Shown piece after piece: positions 1 through 13,039 of a stretch of 64,000 nucleotides of DNA. The DNA comes from Aspidapion aeneum (Eukaryota > Arthropoda > Insecta > Coleoptera > Brentidae), in NCBI GenBank assembly GCA_963576565.1, contig OY755039.1, forward strand, positions 134,002,095 through 134,066,094, in the 5' to 3' direction. The notes beneath the pieces are model-generated. The model had not been told where the DNA came from, did no database searches, and was given only the letters and a program-made list of their open reading frames with translations. The position numbers were made by a program, and so were the translations under genes. Every line of letters starts with the position of its first letter. The stretch's first letter is position 1.

Positions 1-157
1 AAGATAAAAAAACGTATTTTAACATTTTTGTTTTAAAGCTGGGTTTGTTCATTTTATTTTTTATTTTATTTGATTAACAAATTTTTAAATAATTTAGATA
101 AAAAACGTACTTTTAGAGAATATAGTTTTGTTTGTTGGGCTAACTTTACTGCGACAG

Positions 158-567
158 GGGCTGTATACCGCATAGGAAAGAGCTATAATGGCCATGGGGA
201 ATCTAGCATAGAAAGAGAAGAACTAATTTAGCAGGTGTTTAGATATGACCTAGGAGAAGCAAATTCTTCTCTTTATCCCCTTCCAGTTCTTGTTCCGCCT
301 TCATGTTAAGTCGAATGAATTTAATTGCATTGTCGATGCCGTAACGAGAGCTTGTTTGTTCTCCCGCCAACTCTGATGTATAATTTCTCCTCCTGTGCCC
401 CGCTTTTCTTTTAACTTTTAGTTCATGGGCCTCCAGAATTAGCTGAGATCGGGGTAAACAGTTGTGTTTCTATTCTTATCTAAACAGCTGCTAAATGATT
501 TTTTCTTTTCCTAAGCAGCCATTTTTATGGCCAGTATAGAATTTTCCTATATGGTATATAGCTGTTG
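158..567. mobile_element. Non-autonomous element with ~85-bp inverted ends
   Basis: The left end (TATACCGCATAGGAAAGAGC and on) reappears inverted at the right end near 490-565, including the shared run TTTAGCAG. The interior closely matches the sequence at 32320-32500 in opposite orientation, so this is a dispersed family. It has no coding capacity. The superfamily is not assigned. Confidence 0.65.
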
Positions 568-1337
568 AAATACTGGCCTAAAAGAAGCACCTAACTGCTC
601 AAATAATTTAAAATTTACAATAAATATTTCTGATAAAAGGTTTTTTACAAAATTAATATTGTTAAGCACGTAGATGACTAAACAAATGTGATAGGTAACC
701 AAACTTTTAGTTATTTATTAATTTTACGTAAAATTGTTGTTCAAGAAAAAATAGTCAAAATATTTTTACTGGTATCCCAGATTTGTTAGAAAATATTAAT
801 TTTGCTTAAAAGTACAGTACCCTAAGTTTAACGCAAGAAAATTTTTTGGCAATTTTTCAGCGACCGGAAAATGTTTGACTATTAAGGTTTTAGATCTTTT
901 GGAACTTTTTGTAAAAAATAAACGTAGGTTGGATAAGTTTCAAAAAAGTCAATAAAACTTTTTTTTGCAAAGAATGTTGAATAAATTTTCCGTAAAATTA
1001 ATGATAAATATGTTGCTTGTTAGACACTTTGTACATGTATTAACTGCAATCTTGACGTTATTGAAAGCACATTGTTTATTTGTCCGACCACAGGGTACTA
1101 AAACAGAAGAAAAGGTTTATCATGTTATTTATGGGTTTAATAAGGACATTCATAGACTACGTAAACAAAAAATTTTGGATTTTTCACCCTTTTCCTCTCC
1201 TCTTCCCCCCTCACCTTTTGTAAAGTATTTTACAAAAAAATACTCAAAATAATCTATAATTGTAACGCAAGGGGAAACCGCTCTCCACTTCTTTGGTGTT
1301 AAGTAGTTTAAGAATTGTCCCGAACATCAGTATTTAC

Positions 1338-1494
1338 CGGTGGCGTATATAAGAAGAAGCTAAGGTTTTTATATTTATTTTCCACATATTTCATAAATTC
1401 AAACATAAAATAGCATAAAATAAGGCCTTATGGGGTCTCGCCCCCCACCCCGAAACTGTTCGCCCCCCGAAACATTTTTCTATTTACGCCACTG
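1338..1494 (+). mobile_element. G/C-run MITE, hAT-like, 8-bp TSD
   Basis: The ends are CGGTGGCGTATATA and TATTTACGCCACTG. They are flanked by perfect 8-bp direct repeats GTATTTAC (1330-1337 and 1495-1502). The interior carries the family's AT-rich core, the phrase TATGGGGTCTCGCC and C-runs. CAGTGGCG-type ends with 8-bp duplications indicate a hAT-mobilised MITE. Confidence 0.85.
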
Positions 1495-1975
1495 GTATTT
1501 ACTATGGGGTCTATAGTCCTATGTTTTAAAGTTCTAGATCTAAAAGACCAGATTTTCGTTCCGAAGGTTTAACTCACTTTTTCCCATGGATGTAATAGTT
1601 TTTAATACTTATTTAATTTGCATAACACCTTACTATATAGGCCATCTTTTTTCGTTGTAGCAATGATAATATATATACAAATATTGTAATATTTTGGTTT
1701 AAAAATGACAGCCATATTTAGACCTCCAAAGTCAGTAGGGGATGGTCAATAAAAACTGAGTAAGTCAGTGCATTACCCATTATATTAAGGCCTATTGACA
1801 CGTTGAGGGGGGTGAGGCGGCTAGCGGGGTACTCGAGCCCCCCTCCCCTTCCTGGGTGGGCCCATGACTATTAGGTTGGTCCGTTTGAAGTTTTTTGGTA
1901 GGCCTTGTATTCTCAGGTAACGGTCAGTGTCAGCTGTCCGCTATATTTTACATGTTAATTATTTAGGAAAGGATT

Positions 1976-2905
1976 CTAATATGGGGCTTTCCATGTCAAC
2001 CCAGCCACCTTTTGCACTTAAAAAATTTAATTTTATTTAAAATTTATTTTTTGGTTCTTCTTTAGATACCCATTACCCCAAGATAAAAAAACTAAAAAAA
2101 TGTTGCGATTCCTTAAATCTACAGGGTGTTTTATCTTCTTAATTGGCCAAAGCATATCTATGGTTTATGATTTTTCCATGGCGTCGAGTGTCATAAAAGT
2201 GCGGGAATAGGTACCTAGTCTAATTAGAAAGAAATGTGTCACAATGTTGGTAGCCGATAAGGTTTAAAACAGTGGCAGGCCAAGGCCCGTCTTGCCCCTT
2301 CAATGTGACGCCGCTGATATCATATGAAGGGGGGGGGGGGTGTCAGAATGAAAAAAAAAAGATATTTTCCTTAAATCAAAATAACTTTTTTTAATAAAAT
2401 GAATATTGATTCACACACCGGGCGCCTCAATAAGACTGCTCGCTTGGCCATATACATATAAGTACGGCCAAGGCCTCCGCGGACTTACAAAAGAATTTTT
2501 CTCTTTGGCACTTATACTTCTCGGTCCACTCTAAAATTTTAAAAGCAATTAAAAAAATATTGTAGCATCTTTCTGTAAAAAAATATAAAAAATCGAACGG
2601 GTCACATTTTCAAAATAGCGATTTTTTTACTTTATTGTCTTGTACTAAGGTCACTGTTGCGATTATTTGTCATTTTCAATTATTTTTCTTGAAGCCTCTT
2701 GTTTTTGTTTCTAAAAAGTATTTTTTTTTTGCAAAGTTCGAATTTTTTCAGGAAATGTAGATTTAAGGAATCGCAACATTTTTTTAAATTTTTTATCTTG
2801 ATGTAATCGGTATCTATAGAGGAACCAAAAAATAAATTTTTATTAAAATCAAAATTTTTAAGTGCAAAAGGTGACTGAGTTGATATGGAAGGTCCCATAT
2901 AATAT
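1976..2905. mobile_element. Inverted-repeat element with ~155-bp arms
   Basis: Sequence at about 1976-2128 (ATATGGGGCTTTCCATGTCA onward, through TGTTGCGATTCCTTAAATCT) returns inverted at 2747-2905. The centre includes a 10-G run near 2331 and a CpG-bearing segment near 2410-2520 that may be a separate insertion. No open frame of note is visible. Confidence 0.65.
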
Positions 2906-3949
2906 TTTGCGCTTTTTATAATATTTAAACATTACGTATATAAGTATATAAAACATAAGAAGTTACATAATACAACTTATTTATGTAATCTTTAGCTTTG
3001 AAAATTTTTGTATATAAATTTTTTATCGATCATAGATTGTTTCTATAGTTTTGTGGACTTTAAACCACCCCTCAGGGGTAGTACTTCAATTTAAGACTAT
3101 TTGTAACGGTAATCTTATAACTATCGTTACAAAATTTTTATATGGTTTTTCTTCATTTCTAAAAACTTAATTTGAATTATTGTAAGATCAAACTTACTGA
3201 GAAATGCTATTGCACGTTAGCTTGAACCAAATCTTTGCAGTTATTTGACCTGTGAGTATTAAAAAATATACTTAAACCTGTAGAGATCAAGTCTATCGAT
3301 TTAGTACTTGGAACCTGCTCCAAGTGCTAAGTTTTAAGATCTCAATAAATACTGGTGTTAGGGTTTATGACTTTTGCTATAGCAAGGACACCTGATTAAA
3401 CAGTACTTTTATTTTAGGTCAGAAAAAAACCTTTTCATTTTACGATTTTTCACAAGCGGTGTCCACAAAGAATTTAATTTAATATAAAATGCTAAAGCAC
3501 ACACTTATTTTCAGTTGTAGCTACCGAAAGAAAAAGTAATTATCTTGATAAAATAACTTTATGACCTAGGCTCCGCCCAAACCATCTCAACATGTATTAC
3601 AATCAAAAATTCAATCGTGAAGAAGATAGACAGAAGAATATTAAAACGGTAGCCGCGAGTCTTATTCAGAATAAATCAGATTTCTATCATCGGGAACAAC
3701 CAACGTCATCATCGGTTCGCTTAAATAATTGTGTCTATGACTAATCAAAAATGTGAACAAAACTTTACAATCGACCAGCTAAGTATAAGCGTGAAGCTTA
3801 AGAGTGATTTCAGTGATTTCGTTTAGTTAGATTGGGTATAAAATAACGAACAGTCATAGTTATTTAATAAGCGCACTATTTTTAAAATAGCAATGTTAAG
3901 TTGTCAACTTTTATTCTTTTTTCTTTCTCGTATTTATCTCTCTGGAGAT

Positions 3950-4650
3950 TTACTAACTAGTGCGCATCTGTAGAAGCAGCCTTCCACGCCACCCTGGGTT
4001 GCGTTCACGATTCGAGTTAAAATTTACCGTGTGTATTTTACCCAGACGCGCCGGGCGTTCATCGGATGTTTTCTGTCTGTCATTTGTCATTTGTCAATTT
4101 TTTTATTTTTTTATTGGCGGATTTGAATCGAAACGATTTTTCCGCCAATAACACAGATTTAAATGATGAACCCAATTTATGTTATTCTTTGAAGGCACCA
4201 AAAATTGTACTAGAATTTTGTATTGTTTTTATAGCCGGTTTCCATTTATGCGTGCTTGATTCAAAAAACGCATCAGGTGACGCTGCATTTAAAACCGGTG
4301 AAAATCCTTGTCCCGTCACATGATGTGTTTTTTGAATTAGGGTGGGCACGCATAGGTGGAAACTAGGCTTTAAGTGCCCAAACACTTAGGTGGAATTAAA
4401 AAAAAATAATTTTGACAAAAAAATTAAGAAAACTTGGGTTAGACTTTGCTCTCATATGTTTCATCTTCGCTATGCGCATGCGCGACAAGTTAAATTTTAC
4501 CCAACTAATCGAGGTAGATCAATGGTTTTTCGCCGTGTGTTAATCGTGAACGCCATTTCGCCTTCCGGTGTGCGCAACAAAGCCAGCAATCGAATCATGA
4601 ACGGAAAATTCATCAAAAAGTAACGCCGGGCGCGTCCGGTGTGCACACCG
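3950..4650. other. CpG-rich patch, probably an old element
   Basis: Two GC-rich segments (about 3960-4065 and 4450-4660) contain near-palindromic ACGCGCCGGGCG and CGCCGGGCGCGTC blocks in opposite orientation, with similar phrases such as CACGATTCGAG and AATCGTGAACG around them. The arrangement suggests degraded inverted ends of a ~700-bp element. No promoter or gene is evident. Confidence 0.35.
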
Positions 4651-4739
4651 CGTTAATTATGAACGGCTCCCTGTACTTGTGAAATTAACTAAAAATTTTG
4701 AATTTGGTACCATTTTACCCAAAAATTTTTAGCCGTATA

Positions 4740-6057
4740 TTCTTTGAATTACTGAAATTTTCGAAAAGTTTTACGTGTAGCATTATTATTTAGAACGATG
4801 GGATCTCCACTACCCCTCACAATCTCTGAGGTCAAAAACGTGAGCACAACCTTAAAAAGCGGTAAATCTGCCGGACCCGGAAATATCCCAGCCGAACGTA
4901 TTAAATATGGCACTGAAGAACTGTTTTCGAGAGCGAATATAAAGACATGGAGGCAGAAGAACAAGCTGGTTTCAGATCATCTCTTTTGTATAACCCAAGT
5001 TATTAAAAAGAAAATGGCATACGGACAAGAGCTGCATCTGCTTTACGTCGATTTGCAGAAGGCATATGATAGTATACCACTAAATCTACTTTGGAAAGCG
5101 TTGGAAAACACAAACATAAGACTAATTAAGGTCATCAAAGAGTTATTTCGCAATAGTAATGCAAAAGTTAAAATAAAAGCAAAACTAACGAAAGGCTTTC
5201 GAGTAAATAAAGGTCTTAAACAAGGTTGCTGTATCTCGCCTACGCTCTTCAAGATATACTTGGAACAAGTCCTTAAAGTATCGAAGGGAAAATGCCAAAA
5301 CATGGGAATTCCGTTGGACGAAACCACCTTGTATACTTTATGTTTCGCCGATGATCAGATAGTAGTGGCTCAGGATTATGACGACCTCGAATATATGACA
5401 CGAAAACTAATTGAAGAGTACAATAAGTGGGGACTAGAGGTTAATCTCAATAAGACAGAGTATATGTGTATCGGTGGAATGAAACAGGATCTAATCTTAA
5501 ATACGGGGCAGCGAATTCAGTCCTGTGATGTGTATAAATACTTAGGTCTAAAAATTACAGCTGACGGAACACTAGACAAAGCTATAAAAGATCGAAACGT
5601 ACAAGGAAGAAAAGCAATAACTTTATTAAATGGAATAACTTGGGACTAAAGTATATCAAAACATAACAAAAAGCTTATATATAACACCATTGTAAAAATT
5701 ATTATTACATACGGCTCAGAACTACGGCCAATCAAGGATAGAACAGAAAAAATGCTTTTCGCTAAGGCGATGGACTATTGGAGAAGAGCAGCAGGGAAAT
5801 CAAAAAGAGAAAGAGTTACAAATCAAAGAATAAGAGAAATTATGACAGTGCGTGAACGTACTTTAGTGGATGATATAAGAACAAAACAACTAGTGTGGTA
5901 CGGACATGTACAAAGAATGAATGATAAAAGACTACCTACAATGGAAACCAACTGGCCGAAGAAAACGAGGATGGCAAAGAATAAGAGGCCTAGATGATGA
6001 ATTATGGGCAAATAGAAACGAGTGGAGATTGGGTATCGGAAGACGTAGAACGTTGTG
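4740..6057 (+). mobile_element. Non-LTR retrotransposon remnant, reverse transcriptase and C-terminus
   Basis: The translation contains reverse-transcriptase blocks in order: ISEVKNVSTTLKSGKSAGPG, LLYVDLQKAYDSIPLNLLWK (catalytic Asp), GLKQGCCISPTLFKIYL, and LCFADDQIVVAQDYDDLEYM (the catalytic Asp pair). The C-terminal region carries WYGHVQRM and ends near LGIGRRRTL before a short AT-rich tail. No endonuclease domain is present, so the copy is 5'-truncated at about 4740. It is dead: roughly 110 residues are missing between the block before motif A and the sequence after 4935, a 20-nt deletion sits between TTCAG repeats (near 4970), TAA interrupts at 5647, and two further deletions shift the frame after about 5940. 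It is on the same strand as dac and closely related to the copy at 29.8 kb. The clade is not certain. Confidence 0.92.
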
Positions 6058-6769
6058 AAACCAATAAATATATATATTATTTTTAATCTTTGGCAAAAAT
6101 TCTCTTTTTTTACTAATACGCGATTTTTTCCGAAAAGTATCGAATTTTGTGTTCCGTTATAGTCGCCAACCTCTACAATATTTCAAGACATACCTATTAT
6201 ACAAACTACTTTTTCTTATTGCCATGTATGTATATCTGATATCTAAACCCTAGTCAATATAAAAATATGGACCGACAGCAAAACTTACCTCCTATGAAGG
6301 GAAAGTTAATGGTAAACCAACAAGAGAAAGGGTTGAACCAAAGAAAATAAAATTATTTACCAAATTTATTAAAGCCTTTTTAGCAGCCTAAACAAGAATG
6401 TTTGGTATAGTAAAAGTAATAGATTTTTTTTGAATTTGCTACAAATAAATTAAATCCGTAATTTTATTTATTTCAAAGATAGCATGAAAGAACTCTGCTG
6501 GTCCACTGTTTTCTTTTGCGGCAGTTTTAACCCTTTCTTTGATGTAATCATTACCCCTCTAGTCGACTTGTTTCATTATTATTTAATTATTTTCATTTTC
6601 TGCTGTCGACGCGTTGTTTCGAGTTTCATAATATTGAGGACGAGATTAGCTAGCATTAAGGGATTTCTCTAACCCAAAAGAAATATTTTATTTTGAAGTT
6701 AAAAGCAATGCTAAATAGAAAAAATGTATTACCAAATATTTTGAATTATAAATAAAAAAAAATAAGAAA

Positions 6770-7815
6770 AAAAACACCTAACTATTAAATTTATTTGTAA
6801 GTACTAGTCGCAGTTGAGTACAAAATTGATAGGTATACCTATAATGTGCGACATGCTTCAACTTTTAGTTTTGATGCCCAAAGCGCACTTACGAAATTAT
6901 ACAGTTTTGTATTTTCATGAATCAGGTTATTGGGTAATTTTGTACCCAACTGCGACTGGTAGTTACAAGTAAATTTAGCGGTTGGGTGTTTTTTTTATTC
7001 AAAAATTTTTTTTTCCAACGTTTAGGTTTAACTCTTATTCAGCGTTATAAAAAGCACTATGCATTTACAATTCATTTAGCTTTAACCAAAAAGTACGTGT
7101 AGATTTTCTACGGACGCGACCAGTGTTACCTTCCATTGAATGAAGGTGGGCGAGGAGAGAGGGACGAGGAAACTAGTAAAATGGTGTCGAACAAAATCTT
7201 AAAGCGTGTGCCGAAAGAATTTTTAAAATCGTTCTAAATTTGTGAAAGGTATAGCTACAACTATTACTAATTAGGAGGGTGAAGAGAAGAGAGGGAGAGG
7301 AAGGGGGAAACTAGTAAAATGATGTTGGAAAAAAAAGTCTTAAAGCCTGTGCAGAAAGAATTTTTGAAATCGCTCTATATTTCTGAAATGTATAGCTACA
7401 ACTATTACTAATAAGGAGGGAGATGAAAACTAGTTAAATGATGTTGGAAAAAAGTCTTCAAGCGTGTGCAGAAAGAACTTCTGAAATCGCTTTATATTTG
7501 TGAAAGTTATAGCTAAAACTATTACTAATAAGGATGGCGGGAAAGAGCGAGGGAAAGGCGGTGGGAAAGGGGACTAGTAAAATGGTGTTGGAAAAAAGAG
7601 AAAAATGTCGAAATCGCTCTATATTTGATAAAATTATGAGAATATTGTTTTTGAATTGGATTGGGGGAATGACAGGAGGGGATATGGGTAGGAGCAGGGA
7701 GGACTACAAAGTAACTACAGCAAATTAGTGGACATTTGCGATGGTTAGTCAAAGGAATTTCAATAAAATCGCCTGAAATTTATATAATTTGTATGCCTTA
7801 AAGCCTACATCATGT
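6770..7815 (-). mobile_element. Dispersed repeat with 48-bp inverted ends plus tandem tail (copy 1)
   Basis: The segment 6770-7000 has inverted ends (AACACCTAACTATTAAATTT and onward), with both ends containing the phrase AGTCGCAGTTG. The sequence then runs through four ~130-bp tandem units at 7130-7640, each with CTAGTAAAATG-type and GAAAGAA-type phrases, to GTATGCCTTAAAGCCTACAT near 7800. The same sequence, with fewer tandem units, occurs in the opposite orientation at 37.4-38.06 kb. Confidence 0.75.
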
Positions 7816-8135
7816 GACAAAATGGCGTCTGTTTAAAACAATATAGCCTATAGCACCTTCAGAATCAGTAGCAATTCAACGACAACTTTTTTGTCAAAGC
7901 CGGTTCAGCCGTTTAGCCTCTAGCGTTTTTTTTTTTTTATTTGTCAAACACACTGTGTTTTTTTTTTATTACAATCTAGTCAGTAAGACTAATTAGCAAT
8001 TTTGTTTTAACTTAATTTACTAGAAAAGTCAGATTTAAACTTAGGGTTCACTCAACAGTTCTCCCCGCTTTGTTTAGTCTGTAACTCACAATTGTGTTGT
8101 GTTTATAGCATTATTTTGTTTTATGTGTAATTCAC

Positions 8136-8745
8136 TTAGTTTACTAGCTCAAACGGCTTCACTCTTTTTAGTCGTCGAACTAGCATAGTATTGTCTAGAA
8201 GCTGAATTGCTTCCACATTCACATGCCGATGGAGTCTATCTTCATGGCTTTTTGCGTACTTTTTTATAGTCTCTGCTACAGTTTCGATTTTTAGATCTCG
8301 ATGAAGGTCACTATTTCGAACGTACCAAGGTACACAATGTTTCTTAATACTTTATTTTGAAATCTCTGTACAACTAGAATGTTACTCTCTTTAGCACAAC
8401 CCCATAGTTGAATACCATATGTCCATACTGGTTTCAGTATTTGTCTATAAAGCAGTAACTTATTATGACTTGTTAAATTGGACTTCCTTCCAATTAGCCA
8501 GTTCATTTTTCTATACCTTATCTCAAGTTCTTCTTTTTTTTTCTTAACATGTGCTTTCCAGCGCAATTTGGCATCAAGTGTCATACCTAGATATTTTGCC
8601 TGATTCGAATATGGTACTGGAATGTTGTTAATTGTTATAGCCTCTAGCGTAACACAAACATATTTACTTACATACAACAATCGAAAAACATTACCCTTCC
8701 TTTCGCCGTGCTGCAGTTGGGTAAAAAGCACATTGTTTCTTTTCT
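8136..8745 (-). mobile_element. Jockey-like non-LTR retrotransposon, C-terminal ORF2 remnant
   Basis: Read on the minus strand, this gives the typical jockey-clade end of the reverse transcriptase: AKYLGMTLDAKLRWKAHVKK, RKMNWLIGRKSNLT, HNKLLLYRQILKPVWTYGIQ and LWGCA. After a frameshift near 8335 it continues with PWYVRNSDLHRDLKIETVAE and ends at a TAA (8136-8138). A second frame disruption lies near 8650-8690. Everything upstream of the KYLG block is missing, so only about the last 190 residues survive. The catalytic palm motifs are absent and the copy is inactive. Confidence 0.9.
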
Positions 8746-9342
8746 TTATTCAATATGAAGAAAGAGCTGATAACTAAGTATTTTTTTAAAAATAAACTTA
8801 TCAAGCTTGATTGCGGTGCCGAATTTGTTTAAATCATTTTATACCCTATACTAACGATTTGAGTTTGAGTATTTATATTCATAAAATATTTTTAGAGTTT
8901 ATAGTTGAATCCTTTAGCAATAAATATATGTCATTGAGATTAGTACTTAAAAGTTTCGGGAAAGCAAAGGGGTTTAAGATTGATCAAAACTCAGGTGGAT
9001 ATGACTTAAATTTTACTAGAGATGGAGTAAATATTATTACTCTGTTTCATTGTAATTAAAAACGTAATTTAATTAAGCTTAAAAAATAAAATTATGGACT
9101 TTCCAGTCAACAAGCTGGTGATTTACAAAATGTTGTTTTTTCATTACCAGAGTTCGAAAAAATCGCGACTGTAATAATTTAAGTGAATTAAAATACGACA
9201 GCACTTCTTGTAGTTTGCAGCTGTGACTCTGTGACGCCTGAAGAGCTTTTGACAAATGACTCTGGCTAAATTTTAAGATAATATTTTTCGAATCCAGAAA
9301 TAAAATGTTGCCAATTGAGCATGATATCCTTGTTCTATCTAT

Positions 9343-9909
9343 TTAGCCTTCTTCGATCCATCTTTGGATATCGGCCTCTTCCAATATTTTTAACTTTTCT
9401 CTGTCTGTCACCGTTTTCATCCATCTAGTTCCCGTATGTTTCTTGAAATCGTCCGCTCATCTCATTTCGGGTCTTCCTTCCCCTGCTTCTTTTAATTTCC
9501 CAAGGTCCAGTTTACAATACATTTGTTCCATCGATGGTCTTTTTGTCTGATATTATGACCGGAAAATTTCCATTTTAATTTGCTGCCTCTCCTCTGACAT
9601 CCCTTACTTTTGTTTTATTTCTTATCCATTTATTCCTTTTTCTGTCTTTACATGTAACATTTCCCTTTTCATTGATCTTTGGGCTTTTGTTGCATTGTCC
9701 ATGTTTGATTTTGTAAGTGTCCAGGTCTGGGATCCATCCAGGTGAGTACAGGACGGATACATTGGTTATGCACTTTCGTTTTGAGGTACTGAGAATAGTT
9801 TTTGTTTTTTAATATGCAGCTTAATTTACCGAATGCTGCCCAGGCCAATCTTACTAATTTCTTGATTTCAGCTGTTTGGTTTCCTTTTTTTAGTTTAATA
9901 ATTTGTTTC

Positions 9910-9956
<47 letters not shown>

Positions 9957-10275
9957 ATTCCTGTACTTGTTGTATTTCTTCTTGGTTTATTCTTATCGTG
10001 ATATCTTCATCTGTATTTGTTATAATTTTAGTTTTCGTGTAGTTGATACTCAAGCCTATATTTTTAACTGATATATCCAGTTCTTCTATCATTTTTATCA
10101 GTTATTATTTTTTAACTGTTATCTAGCCGATATCGTCAGCATATCTTAGGTGATTTAAGTATTGCCTATTTTGATGGTTATTTATTTCCAATTAAAGTTT
10201 TTAAAAACATCTAAAACCTGGTTAAATAGCTTAGGGGATATTGTGTCACCCTCTCTGACACCTGTTCTTATGTGT
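9343..10275 (-). mobile_element. Degenerate non-LTR retrotransposon, RT to C-terminus
   Basis: The minus strand shows GVREGDTISPKLFNQVLD (10224-10262), then RYADDI (10126-10146, catalytic Asp pair), MIEELDISVKNIGLSINYTK, then RLAWAAFGKLS, KDRKRNKWIRNKTKVRD, and a final GRP-M-R block ending in WIEEG at 9343. Stops and frameshifts occur throughout. A perfect (TA)n tract at 9912-9953 interrupts the frame right after IQQVQEY, where a YLG motif is expected. It belongs to a different family from the copies at 4.7 and 29.8 kb. It is strongly decayed and therefore older. Confidence 0.85.
9912..9953. repeat. (TA)n microsatellite
   Basis: About 21 uninterrupted TA units lie inside the retrotransposon remnant. 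Confidence 0.98.
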
Positions 10276-10730
10276 TACATCATCTATAACATAATAATAT
10301 TATAACTGTTAGTATTATTATTACAAATATACTGGACCTTTTACAAAAATTACGAATGTGTTTGGCATAATATCGATGATGCAAGAGTTAAAAGAAGTGA
10401 AAAAATAGAATGTAAAATATAAGCCTGCTTGCTTGAAACATCATGTATTTTGAATGTGGTTGCCAAAATTAATTTTGATTGATCAATACAATTTTAAACA
10501 AATAATTAATTTATTGAATACCTTAAACGATCTTTTGGTATTTTTGACGGTTTAAGAGCTATAGAATTTTCGCTTTTCCTGATACATCTTTAAAATCGCT
10601 ATTTTTTGTTATTTTATGTTATGTATGTAAATAAGATTTTATTTTATTTAACCTGCTTAAAGCTTCCAATTATGTCGATCAATATAAAAATACATAATAT
10701 AAATATTCCTACTACCTAGATCTTGGATGT

Positions 10731-11062
10731 CTTAAGGCGGGCTCAAACGACTCGTGTATTTGGCAAATACACAATTATTTGCGTACTTGGCAAGTATACG
10801 AGCTTTGCGAATTGCGATAGCAAGCAGGGCGCTCACACGACGTGTACAATTTACAAGTACGAGAGTATGTATGTATGAATGTACTTGGCAAGTGTACGAA
10901 GAATCGTGAGCCCTTTGACTCGGCCTATTTTTACCGACCACAAATGGAAAACCAACGAGTGACAAATAATTGTACAAGTAACCCACTCACACGACATGGC
11001 AAGTATACGCAAGTGTAGCAATTATTCGCCAAGTACAGGATTCGTTTGATCCCGCTTTAGAG
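10731..11062. mobile_element. MITE with ~27-bp inverted ends
   Basis: The left end TTAAGGCGGGCTCAAACGA is mirrored by TCGTTTGATCCCGCTTTA at the right end. The interior is a series of CTTGGCAAGTATACG-like words on both strands and is richer in CpG than its surroundings. It has no open frame. Confidence 0.75.
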
Positions 11063-11822
11063 TTTTTTTTAAATTATGTCTAAAGTCAGAATAATAAACA
11101 TTTTCCGACCTTTTAAAGAAATTTTGGATTTACCGTAGAAATTAAGGGCTACACATTTTTTTAAAATTTATTTCATGGTGTCAATGTATGATTTTAAAAT
11201 CTACAATTTTTGGCCAAATCTCAAAAATGACAAAACTTTTTTCTTCTCGGCTTTCTTTATTAACATATCTTTTATAAATCAAGAGATCTGACAACATTGG
11301 CTTGCATAGAAATCAACACCCCCTGTAAACAAAAGTAGTATAAGGGTGGTTTTTTATGAAGCCAAAAACATCCGCGCCGACACACTTCCCCTGGTGTGCA
11401 TCTTTTTCTTTTTGTTTGATATTACTTTGGATTATATCAATCATCGTTTTCTCAGGAAAAACTTTTGTATTATGTTCTTTTTTTCTCTTGTGGTATTGTA
11501 TTAAAAAGTGTGATAAATCACATTTTAAGCAGAAGTTAAAGAAATAAAGGTTTTTAATACATTTTGTACAATTTTTTTATCTTTGAATGTCATAGAAATA
11601 TTATAATAATTCCAGTTGAGATTCTCAACGTTACACGATAGTCTTAAATCTTCTAACACACTAATAATTAACAGTGACATTTGTGCAAAATTTCTGACGT
11701 AGACCAGACCCAACGATTATAAAGACACAGGATTGCTTATTTCCTTTTAACTCTATGTTAGCGTCGCTCAGCGAGACGAACAGTGTCTGCCACGTCACCA
11801 GCGGACCAGTTGCTTGTTTGTA

Positions 11823-12425
11823 CAGGGCTATCAAAACGGACGGGCCACGATCCTCCACTTGGTTGACGTCACATCCGGGGCTGATTTTTTTTTTGATGGT
11901 CACATCACGACACAGCTGATTGTCTTTAAAATATTGAAGTTGGAATGACGGTTCATGAATATTTAATTTTTTTTATATAAAGCCGGTTTTGAGATTGTTT
12001 GTACTATATTCTTGCAGAACAATTATTTTTAAATGTATAGTAATCCTTAATTTTTGAGAGCCGCTTCATTAGCTCACACAAAAATTAAATTTAAAGCAGA
12101 AGCGAATGTGACAAACACAGATGACAAAGTCAAATACATGTCAAATATAACAGTTGGCATGCGGGTAATTTGAATTCAAAATAAGAAATGCTAAATTTTG
12201 AAGATTGTAAGCTTTTAATCATCTTGCATCCTTACAAAAGTTTGCTAGAATATCGGGATGGTGTATGATATATATATTTCACTGAAATTTCGCGGAAATC
12301 TGTAGTGCCATTTTGAAAATATCCTAAAAAAACGTCTGACCTCCCATAAGACCTAATGTAAAAGTAGCCCCCAGAGAACAGCTGATTTTTTCAGGGTCGT
12401 GGCCTCTATTTTAATGTTGGCCTTG
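11823..12425 (-). mobile_element. ~600-bp non-autonomous DNA transposon, copy A, 7-bp TSD
   Basis: In element orientation it starts CAAGGCCAAC and ends GATAGCCCTG. The ends form an imperfect ~33-bp inverted repeat including GGCCACGA. It is flanked by perfect direct repeats GTTTGTA at 11816-11822 and 12426-12432. Full-length relatives lie at 19758 and 23023. It does not encode a transposase. Confidence 0.92.
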
Positions 12426-12562
12426 GTTTGTATTGAGAGTTCGTGTGATTTTAAGGTGTTTTTGACGTTTTTACCTCCGTTTTTTTGCGTTTTTTCATTT
12501 ATTTGACGGTGTCGTTGACTATTTAGGAGGTAAATCTGAGGGCACGGCAGTGCCTCGCCAAG

Positions 12563-12672
12563 TAAATATCATAAAAAAAAGTCTGACCTCCCCCAAGACC
12601 CAATGTAAAAGTCAGGTCCCAGAGAACAGCTGATTTTTTCAGGGTCGTGGCCTGTATTTTTTTGTTGGCCTT
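12563..12672 (-). mobile_element. Partial 5' end of the ~600-bp 7-bp-TSD family (copy D)
   Basis: It matches the first ~110 bp of copies A-C, including GGCCACGACCCTGAAAAAAT and the GGAGGTCAGAC phrase, in the same orientation as copy A only ~140 bp away. The 3' part is missing and no target-site duplication is visible. Confidence 0.8.
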
Positions 12673-13039
12673 TAGTAAAGTTGATTTTGTTTAGCGTTTT
12701 AGTCATGACCCTCCACAAAATATTCTTCAAGCTAAGCAAACATTTAAATAAGCTGTATAATGCGACTTCTGTTTTGTTTAAATAGGACTGTTTAGATTCC
12801 TGTGTTTCGCGCTTTGCCCTGATAAGAAAGCACAAACGGATTTCATCACGGTCGTAATTAATCTTAATTTTGTATTCTTGAATTGTTCTCTGCGAGAGAT
12901 TTCGCACCACATTAGGGTGCAGTTTAATTGATTATGCTTTAGAGAGTTAAGTTTGAATAAATTTCGGATTGTGCCGTTTGTTTTGTACTATATTGGACAA
13001 CGCACCAAATTTAACAAGGTGGTTTTCGGGCTTTCGGAC

